NCBI GenBank assembly: GCA_965229095.1
Contig: OZ245855.1
Location: forward strand, 1,364,001 to 1,428,000
Direction: 5' to 3'
Source of the DNA: Taibaiella sp965229095
GTDB taxonomy: Bacteria > Bacteroidota > Bacteroidia > Chitinophagales > Chitinophagaceae
DNA length: 64,000 nucleotides
Part shown: piece after piece, positions 23,385 through 31,723 of the stretch
How positions within the stretch are numbered: position 1 is the first letter of the stretch
Layout of the letters: the number at the start of each line of letters is the position of its first letter
The notes under the pieces: generated by a model
What the model was told of the DNA's origin: nothing
Databases searched by the model: none
What the model saw: the letters and a program-made list of their open reading frames with translations, nothing else
Position numbers and translations under genes: made by a program

Positions 23385-23881
23385 GCGTGCAGGCGGCCTT
23401 GAAAAAATTGCGTTAAGAAAACAATTGCAGGAAGCCGTTAAAAAGCCGCCATTGTTCGAGCCAGCGGGTTTTTGATGCTATAACGTAGCTCTGTGGCGAG
23501 TTTGGCGGGTTTAGGCTTACAAGATTGTTTTTAGCAAATTTTTTCACAGCCTTGATTTTTTTTTGTTACTTTTTTGCATCAAGGCAAAAAAGTAAAAGCT
23601 ACAAAGCCCCGCGAAGCGCCAGCCTGTAAAAAATGCAAAAAATGCAGAGCGAAGCGGCGCACATTGCATTTTTTACAGGCCAGCGTAGCGACCATGTTTT
23701 AAAAAGAAGCCGGGCAAAAAAAGGCAACAATTTTAAAGACACTATAAATGGATAGCGGAATTGGCGCCAGTAAAATTTTCCTGTGTAAGTTTTCAGTTCG
23801 GCACAGGAAATTTTACCAGCCAATGCAGCTATGCCACCGGCTATTTAGGCGCAGCCCGTAGCGAAGCGGAGACATAATGTC
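23385..23881 (+). repeat. Hairpin-rich non-coding module, copy 3
   Basis: This is homologous to 13460-13958. It contains the interlocked dyads CCTTGAT/ATCAAGG and TTACTTTTTTG/CAAAAAAGTAA (23550-23595), the perfect 15-bp inverted repeat CCTGTAAAAAATGCA/TGCATTTTTTACAGG (23623-23679), and the covarying hairpin at 23760-23824. No conserved reading frame is seen. Confidence 0.7.
23760..23824 (+). repeat. Long hairpin with covarying stem, copy 3
   Basis: ATTGGC pairs with GCCAAT and GTAAAATTTTCCTGTG with CACAGGAAATTTTAC, around a loop beginning TAAGTTTTCAG. Relative to 13841-13904 both outer and inner stems changed on both sides, while the AAAATTT segment and loop start are conserved. Confidence 0.75.
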
Positions 23882-24090
23882 AAATTATAGGACAAAACGC
23901 GAGGCCAAAATTTTTGAAAAAAAATTTACACTAAAACCCGGCGCAGCCACCGCTTTGATTTATTTACCCGTCAGGGCAAGCGTAGTGCTAACGGAGCGCC
24001 GACATAATATAAATTATAGCTGACAAACGGAGTTGCTCAGTCTAAGCAGCGATTGCCCGTTTTGTCCTATAATTTATATTATGTTAAGTA
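23882..24090 (+). repeat. Inverted-repeat-bounded element, copy 3, and right island end
   Basis: AAATTATAGGACAAAAC (23882-23898) and its reverse complement (24059-24075) bound a 194-bp element. The inner direct relative is AAATTATAG-CTGACAAAC (24011-24028), and ATTATGTTAAGTA ends it at 24078-24090. No structured repeat unit or cargo follows, so this is the right edge of the array. Confidence 0.75.
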
Positions 24091-24176
24091 AAAATTTTAC
24101 AAAGCCTCTATCAAATATATTGTATGGCCAGATATACACCAACTCCTCCCGCAAAAAGCAAAGCCATACCCCTTTA

Positions 24177-24226
24177 AAAAGAAAAGTTCATTCTATGCTT
24201 GTCAGCATAGAATGAACTTTTCTTTT
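24177..24226. terminator. Bidirectional terminator with 23-bp perfect stem
   Basis: An unusually long perfect inverted repeat contains GTTCATTCTATGCT and AGCATAGAATGAAC. It is flanked by AAAAGAAAA and TTTTCTTTT and has a 4-nt loop. It insulates the island end from the leftward gene at 24250. Confidence 0.85.
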
Positions 24227-24249
24227 ATCGTAGAACGCAGAAGCCGCAA

Positions 24250-24621
24250 TTATACAAGCTCGGTAGCCTGAGCTCTCGACTTAATGTATTCGTCTACCTG
24301 GTCGTGCGGAATTTCCTGAACTGAAATCAGGAAGCTGCCGTTGGAACCGGCAACAACGATTTCTGGTTGAAATTGTCCGGGAAATGATCCCTTGGATGTA
24401 TAAGGTGTGGTACCCTGGGCCAGAGGGCCGGTCCAACCCATAGAATCGATTTTCAAGCCACCAACGAATTGAGGATCGCGGGTCAGGGTAAATCCATAAG
24501 AATAATTAGGTGCGTCTCCCTGAACTTCGACAATAAATATACCGGGTGTGCGTAATCCTGTCCACAGGTAAGTGACAGTAGTTTTGGCCGGATCTACCGG
24601 CTGAGATGCATAGAAGCCCAT
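24250..24621 (-). CDS. Hypothetical beta-rich protein
   Basis: This is a 123-residue protein with no signal peptide. Alternating strands and Gly/Pro turns (TTVTYLWTGLRTPGIFIVEVQG, YSYGFTLTRD, EIVVAGSNGSFLISVQEIP) suggest a small beta-sandwich. I do not recognise the family. It is a single gene ending against the strong bidirectional terminator. The 265 bp upstream (24622-24886) shows no other gene. Confidence 0.55.
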   Translation of the reverse strand: MGFYASQPVDPAKTTVTYLWTGLRTPGIFIVEVQGDAPNYSYGFTLTRDPQFVGGLKIDSMGWTGPLAQGTTPYTSKGSFPGQFQPEIVVAGSNGSFLISVQEIPHDQVDEYIKSRAQATELV

Positions 24622-24886
24622 AGCGTGTTTTTTTAATGGTTATGTTTGGTCCTACTTTTAAAGGGTTTCAGTTTCCCTGCGGTCACCCATCCCATCAGGT
24701 GTGCAACCGTAATACAAATATCCGTCAGTAATCGCCATAATAATAGCGCATTTTCACCCGTATTTCAAAACAGGTATTTCTACTTTCATTGCTACATGCC
24801 TTCGGTATTGATCCCGATGAATTGGGCCTGCCCTACTCTTCTAGTTGGAGCGGGAAGTCAGATAAAGCAACTTACTTCTGCAATGG

Positions 24887-25483
24887 CTAGTCAAGCAATA
24901 ATGTGCCATCCAACTGATGTACTTCTGGATAAGCATACTGCCTTAATTTTAGTACCTGACTGTGGGATTTTAAAAAAATGCGTACAGCCTCATGTGGATA
25001 AAAAGTACGCTCAGTTATATTGCTAAATGTTCCTTTGTATTGTGTTATTAGTTTACTAGTCGCTGCCCTGTATTCTTGCTTGGGAATTTCTTTGCGTCCC
25101 AGCGAGTAAGCTATTTGAATGCCCCGTCCCGACTGTACTAGTGGATATTCGCTGATGATTTTAATACTTGTGATACAATCGGGATAGTGTGTGGAATCAT
25201 TGACCTCGACAACCCGTTCCAGAAATTCCTTTAAGTGTTGTTGTAAGGTGTTTAGCTTAAACATTCGCTCCTGTTTCTGGTATACCAGCAGTTTGCCTCT
25301 TAACGACATTACCCAACACTTTTCGATACCCGGTTGCTCTATAAATCCCTGTGCCTCCAGGTTGGTGAGTACTGCAGTAGCTTGCACCGTATCTAGCCTG
25401 AGTATCCGCGATACAATGGGCAGGGTTATCAATTGCTGTTTTGTTTTGTTGAGCAGGCTGCGTATTTGTTGCTGATTTATCAT
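24887..25483 (-). CDS. Winged-helix protein with degenerate nucleotidyltransferase-like domain
   Basis: Residues 1-70 form a winged helix (ITLPIVSRILRLDTVQATAVLTNLEAQGFIE, then WVMSLRGKLLVYQ). The rest begins QQHLKEFLERVVEVNDSTHYPDCITSIKIISEY. This strongly resembles wHTH-nucleotidyltransferase proteins, in which FLERV-x-x-VN is followed by FGS and D-x-D. Here FGS is replaced by SEY, and the catalytic Asp pair by GRGIQIAY. So the NTase part appears inactive or repurposed. The neighbours give no clue to its partner. Confidence 0.5.
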   Translation of the reverse strand: MINQQQIRSLLNKTKQQLITLPIVSRILRLDTVQATAVLTNLEAQGFIEQPGIEKCWVMSLRGKLLVYQKQERMFKLNTLQQHLKEFLERVVEVNDSTHYPDCITSIKIISEYPLVQSGRGIQIAYSLGRKEIPKQEYRAATSKLITQYKGTFSNITERTFYPHEAVRIFLKSHSQVLKLRQYAYPEVHQLDGTLLLD

Positions 25484-25633
25484 TATCTTTGGTACTGATG
25501 AGCATTACTAAATTAATTATTGGGCTGCTGATTAACCTTCTCTCGAGCTTTGTTTATGATAAAATAACCGGTCTTGTTCGCCGGCGGTCTTCCAGAAAAA
25601 CAAGCTCCAATTCTCAAAAAAACTTTCGGGGTT

Positions 25634-25724
25634 TCATAAAAATAGGATTCGAACCTACACACTCCATCTTTAATGTAAGCTAATTTATTTTCAGCACTTT
25701 GCATTTCTATCTCTATCTTTTATG
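25634..25724 (-). other. tRNA-like fold, probably decayed
   Basis: On the minus strand a 7-bp acceptor-like pair (CATAAAA with TTTTATG) encloses 76 nt that end in a perfect T-arm, GTAGG-TTCGAAT-CCTAT. The total of 91 nt suits a long-variable-arm tRNA. However, the D-loop GG and a proper D-stem and anticodon stem are missing, and no CCA follows. It is more likely a relic or chance fold than a working tRNA. Confidence 0.25.
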
Positions 25725-25954
25725 CAATATTATTTGTATAGTTTCACTATTGATTGAAAATAATATAAATAAATATATGTTTTTTATATTTATTTTCAAC
25801 AAATAAAAATTATTTGTTTGAATTAGTTACAGCTTATTTCCTTAATTCACTAAAGGACAATATTTAATTTTCTATTCTAGTTTCCATAATTGATTTTAAA
25901 TTTCATTTTTAATTTAGCATAAATGCAAGTGTATTATTGTCAAATAATTAGAAT
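25725..25954. other. Very AT-rich intergenic region
   Basis: About 230 bp consists almost only of A and T, with poly-A and poly-T patches. It should carry the promoter for the rightward gene at 25955. No specific site is identified. Confidence 0.35.
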
Positions 25955-27124
25955 ATGGATTCGTTAAAAATGGCTGATTTCCTCTTTACCAGAATCAAGG
26001 AAACAATTACTTATAGCCAGTACATTGCTGAAGTACGCATCGGATATGAATACGACGAAACTTTTGGTAACCGGTATATCCGGCTTCATTACACACTCGA
26101 TCTCAACGAGGCTTTTGGAACATTGCCTTTAAAAGAGCAAGAGCGGATATTTAGAGCAGATCTCATTTATACCTTTTCATTGGCTACACATAATGAAAGA
26201 CGTAGAATTACCCGGAAAAAAGAACCCTTACGCATAGTAGAATTCAGGTATATATACGAAAGCCTTACAACCTATGCTTACCTACAACTAAGGGAGTACC
26301 TGCTGCCAGAGATTATCAAAATAAAGGAAATAGACTTTTGGCCAGAAACCAACTATACAGAGCAATACCTCAATACAGCACTCAAGGATAGCTATTTCAG
26401 TATCAGGCATGCTACGCTTGATAACGAGGTGTGGCAATGGAAACACCTGCATAAACTGGCGGCACAATCCAGGACCTTTTACCGTAAACGCAAGCAACAT
26501 TTTGGTATAACAGATATAGCACTATGCCGACTATTTGCTCTACCATTGAGTGATATTCGTTCTTTATTAGTTCGCTATAAAATTGCTATTAAGGTAAAGG
26601 GTGAAAAAACAATTGACGAAATCCTTATTTATATACCCAGCCTTGTAATGGCACTAAAGAAAGAGTTACACATTGAATGTATCGGCCGGTATGATAAGCC
26701 GATATATAAGAGGATGATTATCTATTTGTATGATGAATATCTCTTTGATGAAAAAGCCGCGATTATACAAAAACAGCGATCTTACTTTTTGCAGCAATTG
26801 GTGATACAACAAGGTGATATATTGGAATTGAAAGATGGGCGTATAGTGAGTGCAGATACGATTGAAATGGATGTCCAGGAACAGGTGTTTATTACTTATT
26901 CCCTTATTAAAAATGACCTTGAGCCAAGTCAACGATCACGTACGATAAGCATCAATGATATCGCTTATATACTAAAGAAAGACGATTTCCGACATTACGT
27001 AAATCAGGTAGTACGCCGACATCTTTCCCTCTTGAAAAAGTGGATGCAGCAACGTAAAAGTGCAATTGGCAAGATTACGTTTGATCCGGACTTAACCATA
27101 TCAACGAATATAGATTCACTATAG
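25955..27124 (+). CDS. Hypothetical protein of unknown family
   Basis: This is a 389-residue soluble protein rich in Tyr, Ile, Arg and Lys, with no signal peptide or membrane segment. Readable pieces are RIGYEYDETFGNRYIRLHYTLDLNEAF near the start, NERRRITRKKEP, and a C-terminal part that looks helical (FRHYVNQVVRRHLSLLKKWMQQRKS). I cannot assign it to a family. It stands alone between AT-rich gaps and could be part of an accessory region that extends from the defence island. Confidence 0.7.
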   Translation: MDSLKMADFLFTRIKETITYSQYIAEVRIGYEYDETFGNRYIRLHYTLDLNEAFGTLPLKEQERIFRADLIYTFSLATHNERRRITRKKEPLRIVEFRYIYESLTTYAYLQLREYLLPEIIKIKEIDFWPETNYTEQYLNTALKDSYFSIRHATLDNEVWQWKHLHKLAAQSRTFYRKRKQHFGITDIALCRLFALPLSDIRSLLVRYKIAIKVKGEKTIDEILIYIPSLVMALKKELHIECIGRYDKPIYKRMIIYLYDEYLFDEKAAIIQKQRSYFLQQLVIQQGDILELKDGRIVSADTIEMDVQEQVFITYSLIKNDLEPSQRSRTISINDIAYILKKDDFRHYVNQVVRRHLSLLKKWMQQRKSAIGKITFDPDLTISTNIDSL

Positions 27125-27629
27125 CAAAACTTTTAGAATGTCCAGCCTAGTCGTTTATGACGATGTATAAGTACAAGAAGAGAAATTAGCAACAGACCTT
27201 TGAGCAATAGTAGCACAGCGTTATTGCAAAGAATATTTTGCACATTGTCATTTTAATCTCCTAAACATTCCTTAAAAAAACCTTCTCATAAGTTAAAATA
27301 TCAATAATGGCTTTTTGCAGTATCCTGGTAGTGAAATGATTATCAAATGTAATGACGCTGAAAAGTAGGCCTGTTATGCTTTTCAGGTTATTGCCTGGTG
27401 AACGATCTTTCAAAATAAAATAGATTTGTTAATCACTGGTTATCGCTTTTGCTATTATTACTTTTCAAAACACTACCGCCTATTCCACACTTTTATTCAC
27501 TTTCTAAACTTACATTCCTTGTTTGTAAGGCCATTACAGTTTAAAACAAATGCAGAGGATAATAAGCATTGCAGATGACCAGCAACCACATATTGCAAAC
27601 TTCTTATTGTTCACCGTAAATTTTGTTTT
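27125..27629. other. Intergenic region upstream of the metalloprotease
   Basis: About 500 bp without a coding frame of note. It holds the promoter of the rightward protease gene; no clear operator or strong hairpin is seen. Confidence 0.4.
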
Positions 27630-29585
27630 ATGAAAAAACAGTATGTATCCCTTCTGTTAGCCGGCCTTAGCCTGTGTCTGGCTACAGGAGTTATGGCACA
27701 AGATGTTTCCTCCTATCGCCCTATCGACAAGCAATTGTCTATAGCCAAAGCCAATGGTTTGTTTACGCAGACCTATACTCCCTTTGAAGCAGATCGCGTA
27801 GCTGCCCGGGGTCTCACACAGGTAGTGAGCGACGCCACTTACCTGCAAATGCAGCCCGAACAAACGCTCCGTATGTTCCGTGAACATCCCGGAGCACTTA
27901 CTTTAAGCATCCCGGTAAACGGAGCGCAGCCATTAACAATGGAACTGGTGCAGCAATCCCCTCTTGCCAACGACTTTTTTGTAAGTACCAGCGGCAGCGA
28001 TAACAAACCGGTTGCCTATACTCCGGGGGTTTATTACAGGGGTGTTATAAAAGGTATGCCAGGCTCTACAGTTGCCCTGAGTGTTTTTGAAAATGAGATC
28101 ATAGGTGTTGCCGCTACGCCTGATAAAGGTAACCTGGTACTTGGTAAGTTGCAGACCGAGAGTAACGAAACGGGCTATATCCTGTATTCCGATAAGGATC
28201 TTCATGCCCCATTACCTGCTGTGTGCGGCGCCACAGAGCCGTTAGGTTATACTGAAAAAATAAGGGAGTATGCCCAGACTGCAGCAAAACCTACTGCGGA
28301 TAAATGCGTGAGGGTATATCTCGAATGCGATTATGCCCTTAATCAGAATAAAGGCGGTGTAGCCGGCGCTACCAATTTCATTACCGCCGTATTCAATAAC
28401 CTTGCTACTTTGTATGCCAATGAGCAGATCACTACTGTTATTTCACAGGTATTTGTATGGACTTCGCAGGATAGCTATCCTACTACGAACAGCAACAGTG
28501 CATTGAATTCTTTCAAAACCACAAGGCCCACTTTCAACGGTGACATTGCACACCTGGCCGCCCTTGGTGGCGCCAATATTGGTGGTGTTGCCTGGGTAGA
28601 TGTGCTGTGTAATTCTACTTATCGGTATGCTTACAGCAATATTTACAGCAGCTACAGTACTGTACCTACTTACTCCTGGTCGGTATATGTTATGACCCAC
28701 GAAATGGGCCATAACCTGGGCTCTCCCCATACCCAAAGCTGTAGCTGGGTAGGCGGTGCATTGGATAATTGCTATACTACCGAAGGTGGCTGCGCTGCCG
28801 GCCCCGCTCCTACTAATGGCGGTACTATTATGAGCTATTGCCACCTCACCAGTTATGGCATTAATTTCAACAATGGTTTTGGCACCCAACCGGGCAACCT
28901 GATCCGCAGCAGGGTGAGTGCTGCTTCCTGCCTTACGGCGTGTACACCTACCGGAGGTTGCACTACGAATAGTGCTACGCTCACTATTGTATTGGATAAC
29001 TATCCCGGAGAAACCAGTTGGAACATCAAGAATAGCGCCAATACCATAGTAGCTTCCGGCGGCACTTATGGTAGTCAGCCCAGCGGCTCGACGGTCAACA
29101 TCCCTCTTTGCCTGCCTAACGGATGCTATACCCTTACCATGCTTGATTCTTATGGTGATGGCATTTGTTGCGCCTATGGCAATGGTTCCTATACGCTTAA
29201 AAACTCAAGCAATGTGGTTCTGGCCAGCGGTGGTTCTTATACCACCCAGGATGTAAAATCTTTCTGCTTTACCGGCAGCACACCACCACAGGGTGCGGCT
29301 CCTGGTCTTGGCGCTTTACCGGGAGATGAAACCTTTAAGGCCTATCCCAATCCTGCCAATGATATGTTGCACTTACGTTGGCATAATGAAGTAGCCGCCA
29401 CTGCCGCTATCGTACTTACCGATCTTGCCGGCAGAAAGGTCGCCACTTATACCGTAAATGGCAACCAAGGCATCAACACCTTTGATATTGCCCTGGAAAA
29501 ACTGCCTTCCGGTATGTACTTGCTGCAACTGGATGCCGGAGGAAAACAATTCCAGCAAAAGGTAATGGTGCAGCATTCCCATTAG
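27630..29585 (+). CDS. Secreted M12-type zinc metalloprotease with T9SS sorting domain
   Basis: This is a 651-residue protein. A signal peptide covers residues 1-23 (ending VMAQ), and an N-terminal propeptide-like region runs to about 210. The reprolysin-like catalytic domain carries HEMGHNLGSPH (His357, Glu358, His361, His367) and a Met-turn at IMSYCHL. A repeat-type beta domain follows (about 445-550, with DNYPGETSWNIKNS and DSYGDGICC). The C-terminal about 75 residues (AYPNPANDMLHLRW to FQQKVMVQ) are a type A T9SS sorting domain. The enzyme should be exported and attached to the surface or released. Confidence 0.9.
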   Translation: MKKQYVSLLLAGLSLCLATGVMAQDVSSYRPIDKQLSIAKANGLFTQTYTPFEADRVAARGLTQVVSDATYLQMQPEQTLRMFREHPGALTLSIPVNGAQPLTMELVQQSPLANDFFVSTSGSDNKPVAYTPGVYYRGVIKGMPGSTVALSVFENEIIGVAATPDKGNLVLGKLQTESNETGYILYSDKDLHAPLPAVCGATEPLGYTEKIREYAQTAAKPTADKCVRVYLECDYALNQNKGGVAGATNFITAVFNNLATLYANEQITTVISQVFVWTSQDSYPTTNSNSALNSFKTTRPTFNGDIAHLAALGGANIGGVAWVDVLCNSTYRYAYSNIYSSYSTVPTYSWSVYVMTHEMGHNLGSPHTQSCSWVGGALDNCYTTEGGCAAGPAPTNGGTIMSYCHLTSYGINFNNGFGTQPGNLIRSRVSAASCLTACTPTGGCTTNSATLTIVLDNYPGETSWNIKNSANTIVASGGTYGSQPSGSTVNIPLCLPNGCYTLTMLDSYGDGICCAYGNGSYTLKNSSNVVLASGGSYTTQDVKSFCFTGSTPPQGAAPGLGALPGDETFKAYPNPANDMLHLRWHNEVAATAAIVLTDLAGRKVATYTVNGNQGINTFDIALEKLPSGMYLLQLDAGGKQFQQKVMVQHSH

Positions 29586-29630
29586 TAAGCACCTTAAAGA
29601 TAAGTATGCCTTATTGCTTTTCCCCTTAAT

Positions 29631-29665
29631 AAAACAAACCCGTTCAATTTGAACGGGTTTGTTTT
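29631..29665 (+). terminator. Terminator of the metalloprotease gene
   Basis: AAAACAAACCCGTTCAA and its exact reverse complement form a near-continuous stem ending in GTTTT. It works in both directions and lies 46 bp after the stop. Confidence 0.85.
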
Positions 29666-29760
29666 CATATATGCGGTTGAAGGGGTAACATGTGTAAAAT
29701 GCCCCAGCCCCTTAAGGAAATATTAATGTTTATAAGAAAACCTCTTAGCGATTTTCTGCT

Positions 29761-30012
29761 TTACAAAAGGCTTTTAACCCCGGTTTTGGAAAGATCCTGT
29801 TCCTCCATTTTGCGGAGCATATGCTGGGATTCGCTTAGAAAGAGATTACTTAACCGGATTACCTCTGTCAGGAAAACAACTTTATCCTCTATCACAGGAA
29901 TTGACTGTAACACTTCCTTCATTAAGCCCATAAATTGATCCTGCCCTAAACTGGAATCCGTAAAATATTCCGAAGAAAACTTGCCGGCCTTAGCTATAAT
30001 TGTATTGTTCAT
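29761..30012 (-). CDS. Small hypothetical helical protein
   Basis: The protein is helical and soluble (MNNTIIAKAGKFSSEYFTD, then FLTEVIRLSNLFLSESQHMLRKMEEQ). The frame is open to 30072, but the ATG at 30012 begins the coherent part, giving 83 residues. I do not recognise it. It is a single gene between the protease terminator and the exopolysaccharide locus. Confidence 0.45.
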   Translation of the reverse strand: MNNTIIAKAGKFSSEYFTDSSLGQDQFMGLMKEVLQSIPVIEDKVVFLTEVIRLSNLFLSESQHMLRKMEEQDLSKTGVKSLL

Positions 30013-30221
30013 ATATTCCCGGATTTTAGCATTTATCCCTTGACATTTATCTATGATCCAAAACTGTGCCAAAGAAAACAGGAATCCGGATTTTGTAATA
30101 TTTTATAGCACAAGCAGTAGGTTTAAGTGTTAAAGATCAAATATTTGTATAATGGAAAAATAATTTATTATGTAAGAAGGTGGAACAAATATTCTTTAAA
30201 TCCCATCAAAACAGTATCGGG

Positions 30222-31712
30222 TTACCATTTTTTAGTAAACCGAACCATTCCCCCTAGCGAATTATACAAAAGATCACCATAATCGGCTGCCAGTACAAAA
30301 CCGATACTATATCCTTTTTTCAATGGCCTGGAAGCTTCCAGGTAACCTGAACACTGGTTCACTTTGGAAAAATAAGGAGGCCCGAAAACTTCTCTATGAC
30401 CGCCGGTACTGACTCCCTCCGGGCTGGTAGCATAAGTGCCATAATTTGCGGCATAAGATAGTTTGGCGGTCACATCCCAGGAAGCATAATTGAACTGGCC
30501 TCCCACATGGAGCAGCATTATCCTGTTGTTGCCGATATACTCATGCGGCTGTTGCGGTAATTCGGCACGCTGGTATTTTTTATTCGTCATGAAGTTATTG
30601 CCCAGGTTTTCTTCCTGATAAGTCCAGCCGTTTACGTACAGGTAATTGTTGTAGTAATCTTCATCGCCTGAAGGTGTTACTACTGCATCTTTTTCCCCAC
30701 CCTGGCTTTTGGAATACAAAAACTCGAACAGGAATTTCCGCCATCCCAGCTTTTGTCTTCCTTCATTCCTGTTCGTAAAGCAGACACCCCACAAACCGTC
30801 TTTTATGTTATTGAGATGGTACAAGCCGCCCACTTCATAAAAAAACTGATGGTATAAAGTAACATTCACTTTCGGAAAATCGTAAGACATAGCCTGATCA
30901 AGCGATCCCATATGGTTCCCGATTTTGGACCGGGGTATATGATCGTTACCATAGGCTTTTCCTATAGTAACGTACCAAAGGCTTTCCAGCTTGCTGAGCT
31001 CGTAACTGTTGCCATATACCTTCCGCTCATTGGCCCACATTACCTGGTGGTTAAGGCCGCCATAAAGCTTGATCTTCCAATCGGGCTTGCCCAACCTCAG
31101 GTATAAAGTTTTCTGATGATAATAGGCCTGTGCGTTGGCCTCTTGCGATATCTTTGTGTTCATTTTCACCTCGCCGAACATACCATAAGCTATCGATCCT
31201 TTTACCGCAATCAGCTCTTTGGTAAAGGGTACAGCCTGGTAGTCGGGCATAGAGAATTCCACTTTGGGAATACCAAGGGCATTGCCGGAAATAGAAAAAT
31301 TACCGGACGATAAATCAGGGTCGGCAATACCGGTAATGTCCCGCGATCTTCCTGCTTTTAACTGGAAAACGCTTAGCCTTACCTTGGCATAAGCTTCAAT
31401 AAACCGGAAGTTAATTGTACGTCCCATGTTTAACCGGCCTTCTATACCCGCGCCCCAATCCACTAGTTTGTCTTTACTATAGTCGTAATCCCGCTTCATG
31501 GCTGCTACCAGGCTACCCGAAGCACCATATTCGGGGATGCTGCCAAACTGGTTAGTCCGCATCCAGAAAGGTACCTGATCGTTGGCCGTGCCTATAGCCA
31601 TTGCATCCAGGCGGTAATGCAGCTCGCCGGTACTGTCGGGTATTTCCAGGTACTGCGCCTGCGTTACTGCAGGATACAAAAGAAGAAGTAAAGACCACAA
31701 ATAATGTTTCAT
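30222..31712 (-). CDS. Capsule assembly Wzi-family outer-membrane protein
   Basis: This is a 496-residue protein with a signal peptide (ending AVTQAQ) and many alternating strands, ending in an aromatic Trp. The pattern FWMRTNQFGSIPEYG and FRFIEAYAKVRLSVFQLKAGRSRD is typical of the Bacteroidota Wzi-like family. E. coli Wzi is a barrel lectin that holds capsule at the cell surface. It is the last gene of the leftward exopolysaccharide operon, 11 bp after the WecG/TagA-type gene. Confidence 0.85.
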   Translation of the reverse strand: MKHYLWSLLLLLYPAVTQAQYLEIPDSTGELHYRLDAMAIGTANDQVPFWMRTNQFGSIPEYGASGSLVAAMKRDYDYSKDKLVDWGAGIEGRLNMGRTINFRFIEAYAKVRLSVFQLKAGRSRDITGIADPDLSSGNFSISGNALGIPKVEFSMPDYQAVPFTKELIAVKGSIAYGMFGEVKMNTKISQEANAQAYYHQKTLYLRLGKPDWKIKLYGGLNHQVMWANERKVYGNSYELSKLESLWYVTIGKAYGNDHIPRSKIGNHMGSLDQAMSYDFPKVNVTLYHQFFYEVGGLYHLNNIKDGLWGVCFTNRNEGRQKLGWRKFLFEFLYSKSQGGEKDAVVTPSGDEDYYNNYLYVNGWTYQEENLGNNFMTNKKYQRAELPQQPHEYIGNNRIMLLHVGGQFNYASWDVTAKLSYAANYGTYATSPEGVSTGGHREVFGPPYFSKVNQCSGYLEASRPLKKGYSIGFVLAADYGDLLYNSLGGMVRFTKKW

Positions 31713-31723
31713 AATAGTTGAGG

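Larger units (their letters stand above)
9030..24090. other. Defence island made of three cargo blocks and homologous spacer modules
   Basis: Four copies of a boundary sequence in the same orientation (ATTTTATCCTATAGTGG at 9030 and GTTTTGTCCTATAAT at 14136, 18360 and 24059, each followed within 20 bp by a TTA-GTTAA-type motif) mark off blocks of about 5.1, 4.2 and 5.7 kb. Each block begins with a structured repeat (clear in the first three positions), carries AT-rich defence cargo, and ends with an XRE/SymE pair plus hairpin-rich DNA. The flanking chromosome is clearly richer in G+C. No integrase, transposase or IS is visible. Whether the unit is mobile is inference. Confidence 0.7.

Noticed and set aside
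9050..24090. Classical integron with attC sites
   Set aside because: The motif GTTAARY recurs at the boundaries, but no integron integrase, no R''-type partner box at the expected distance and no single-gene cassettes are present. Kept only as an analogy.
9030..24090. CRISPR array formed by the repeats
   Set aside because: The repeats are hundreds of bases long and kilobases apart, with genes between; no short regular repeat-spacer pattern and no cas genes.
24033..24215. 60-residue open frame on the plus strand
   Set aside because: It runs through the right end of the inverted-repeat element and half of the 23-bp terminator stem.
25489..25683. 64-residue frame with a hydrophobic start (MSITKLIIGLLINLLSSFVYDK)
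   Set aside because: It overlaps the tRNA-like fold, ends in unstructured sequence and has no sign of a family. The hydrophobic start may be chance in AT-rich DNA.
25634..25724. Functional tRNA gene
   Set aside because: Only acceptor-like stem and T-arm are present; no D-loop GG, D-stem, anticodon stem or CCA.
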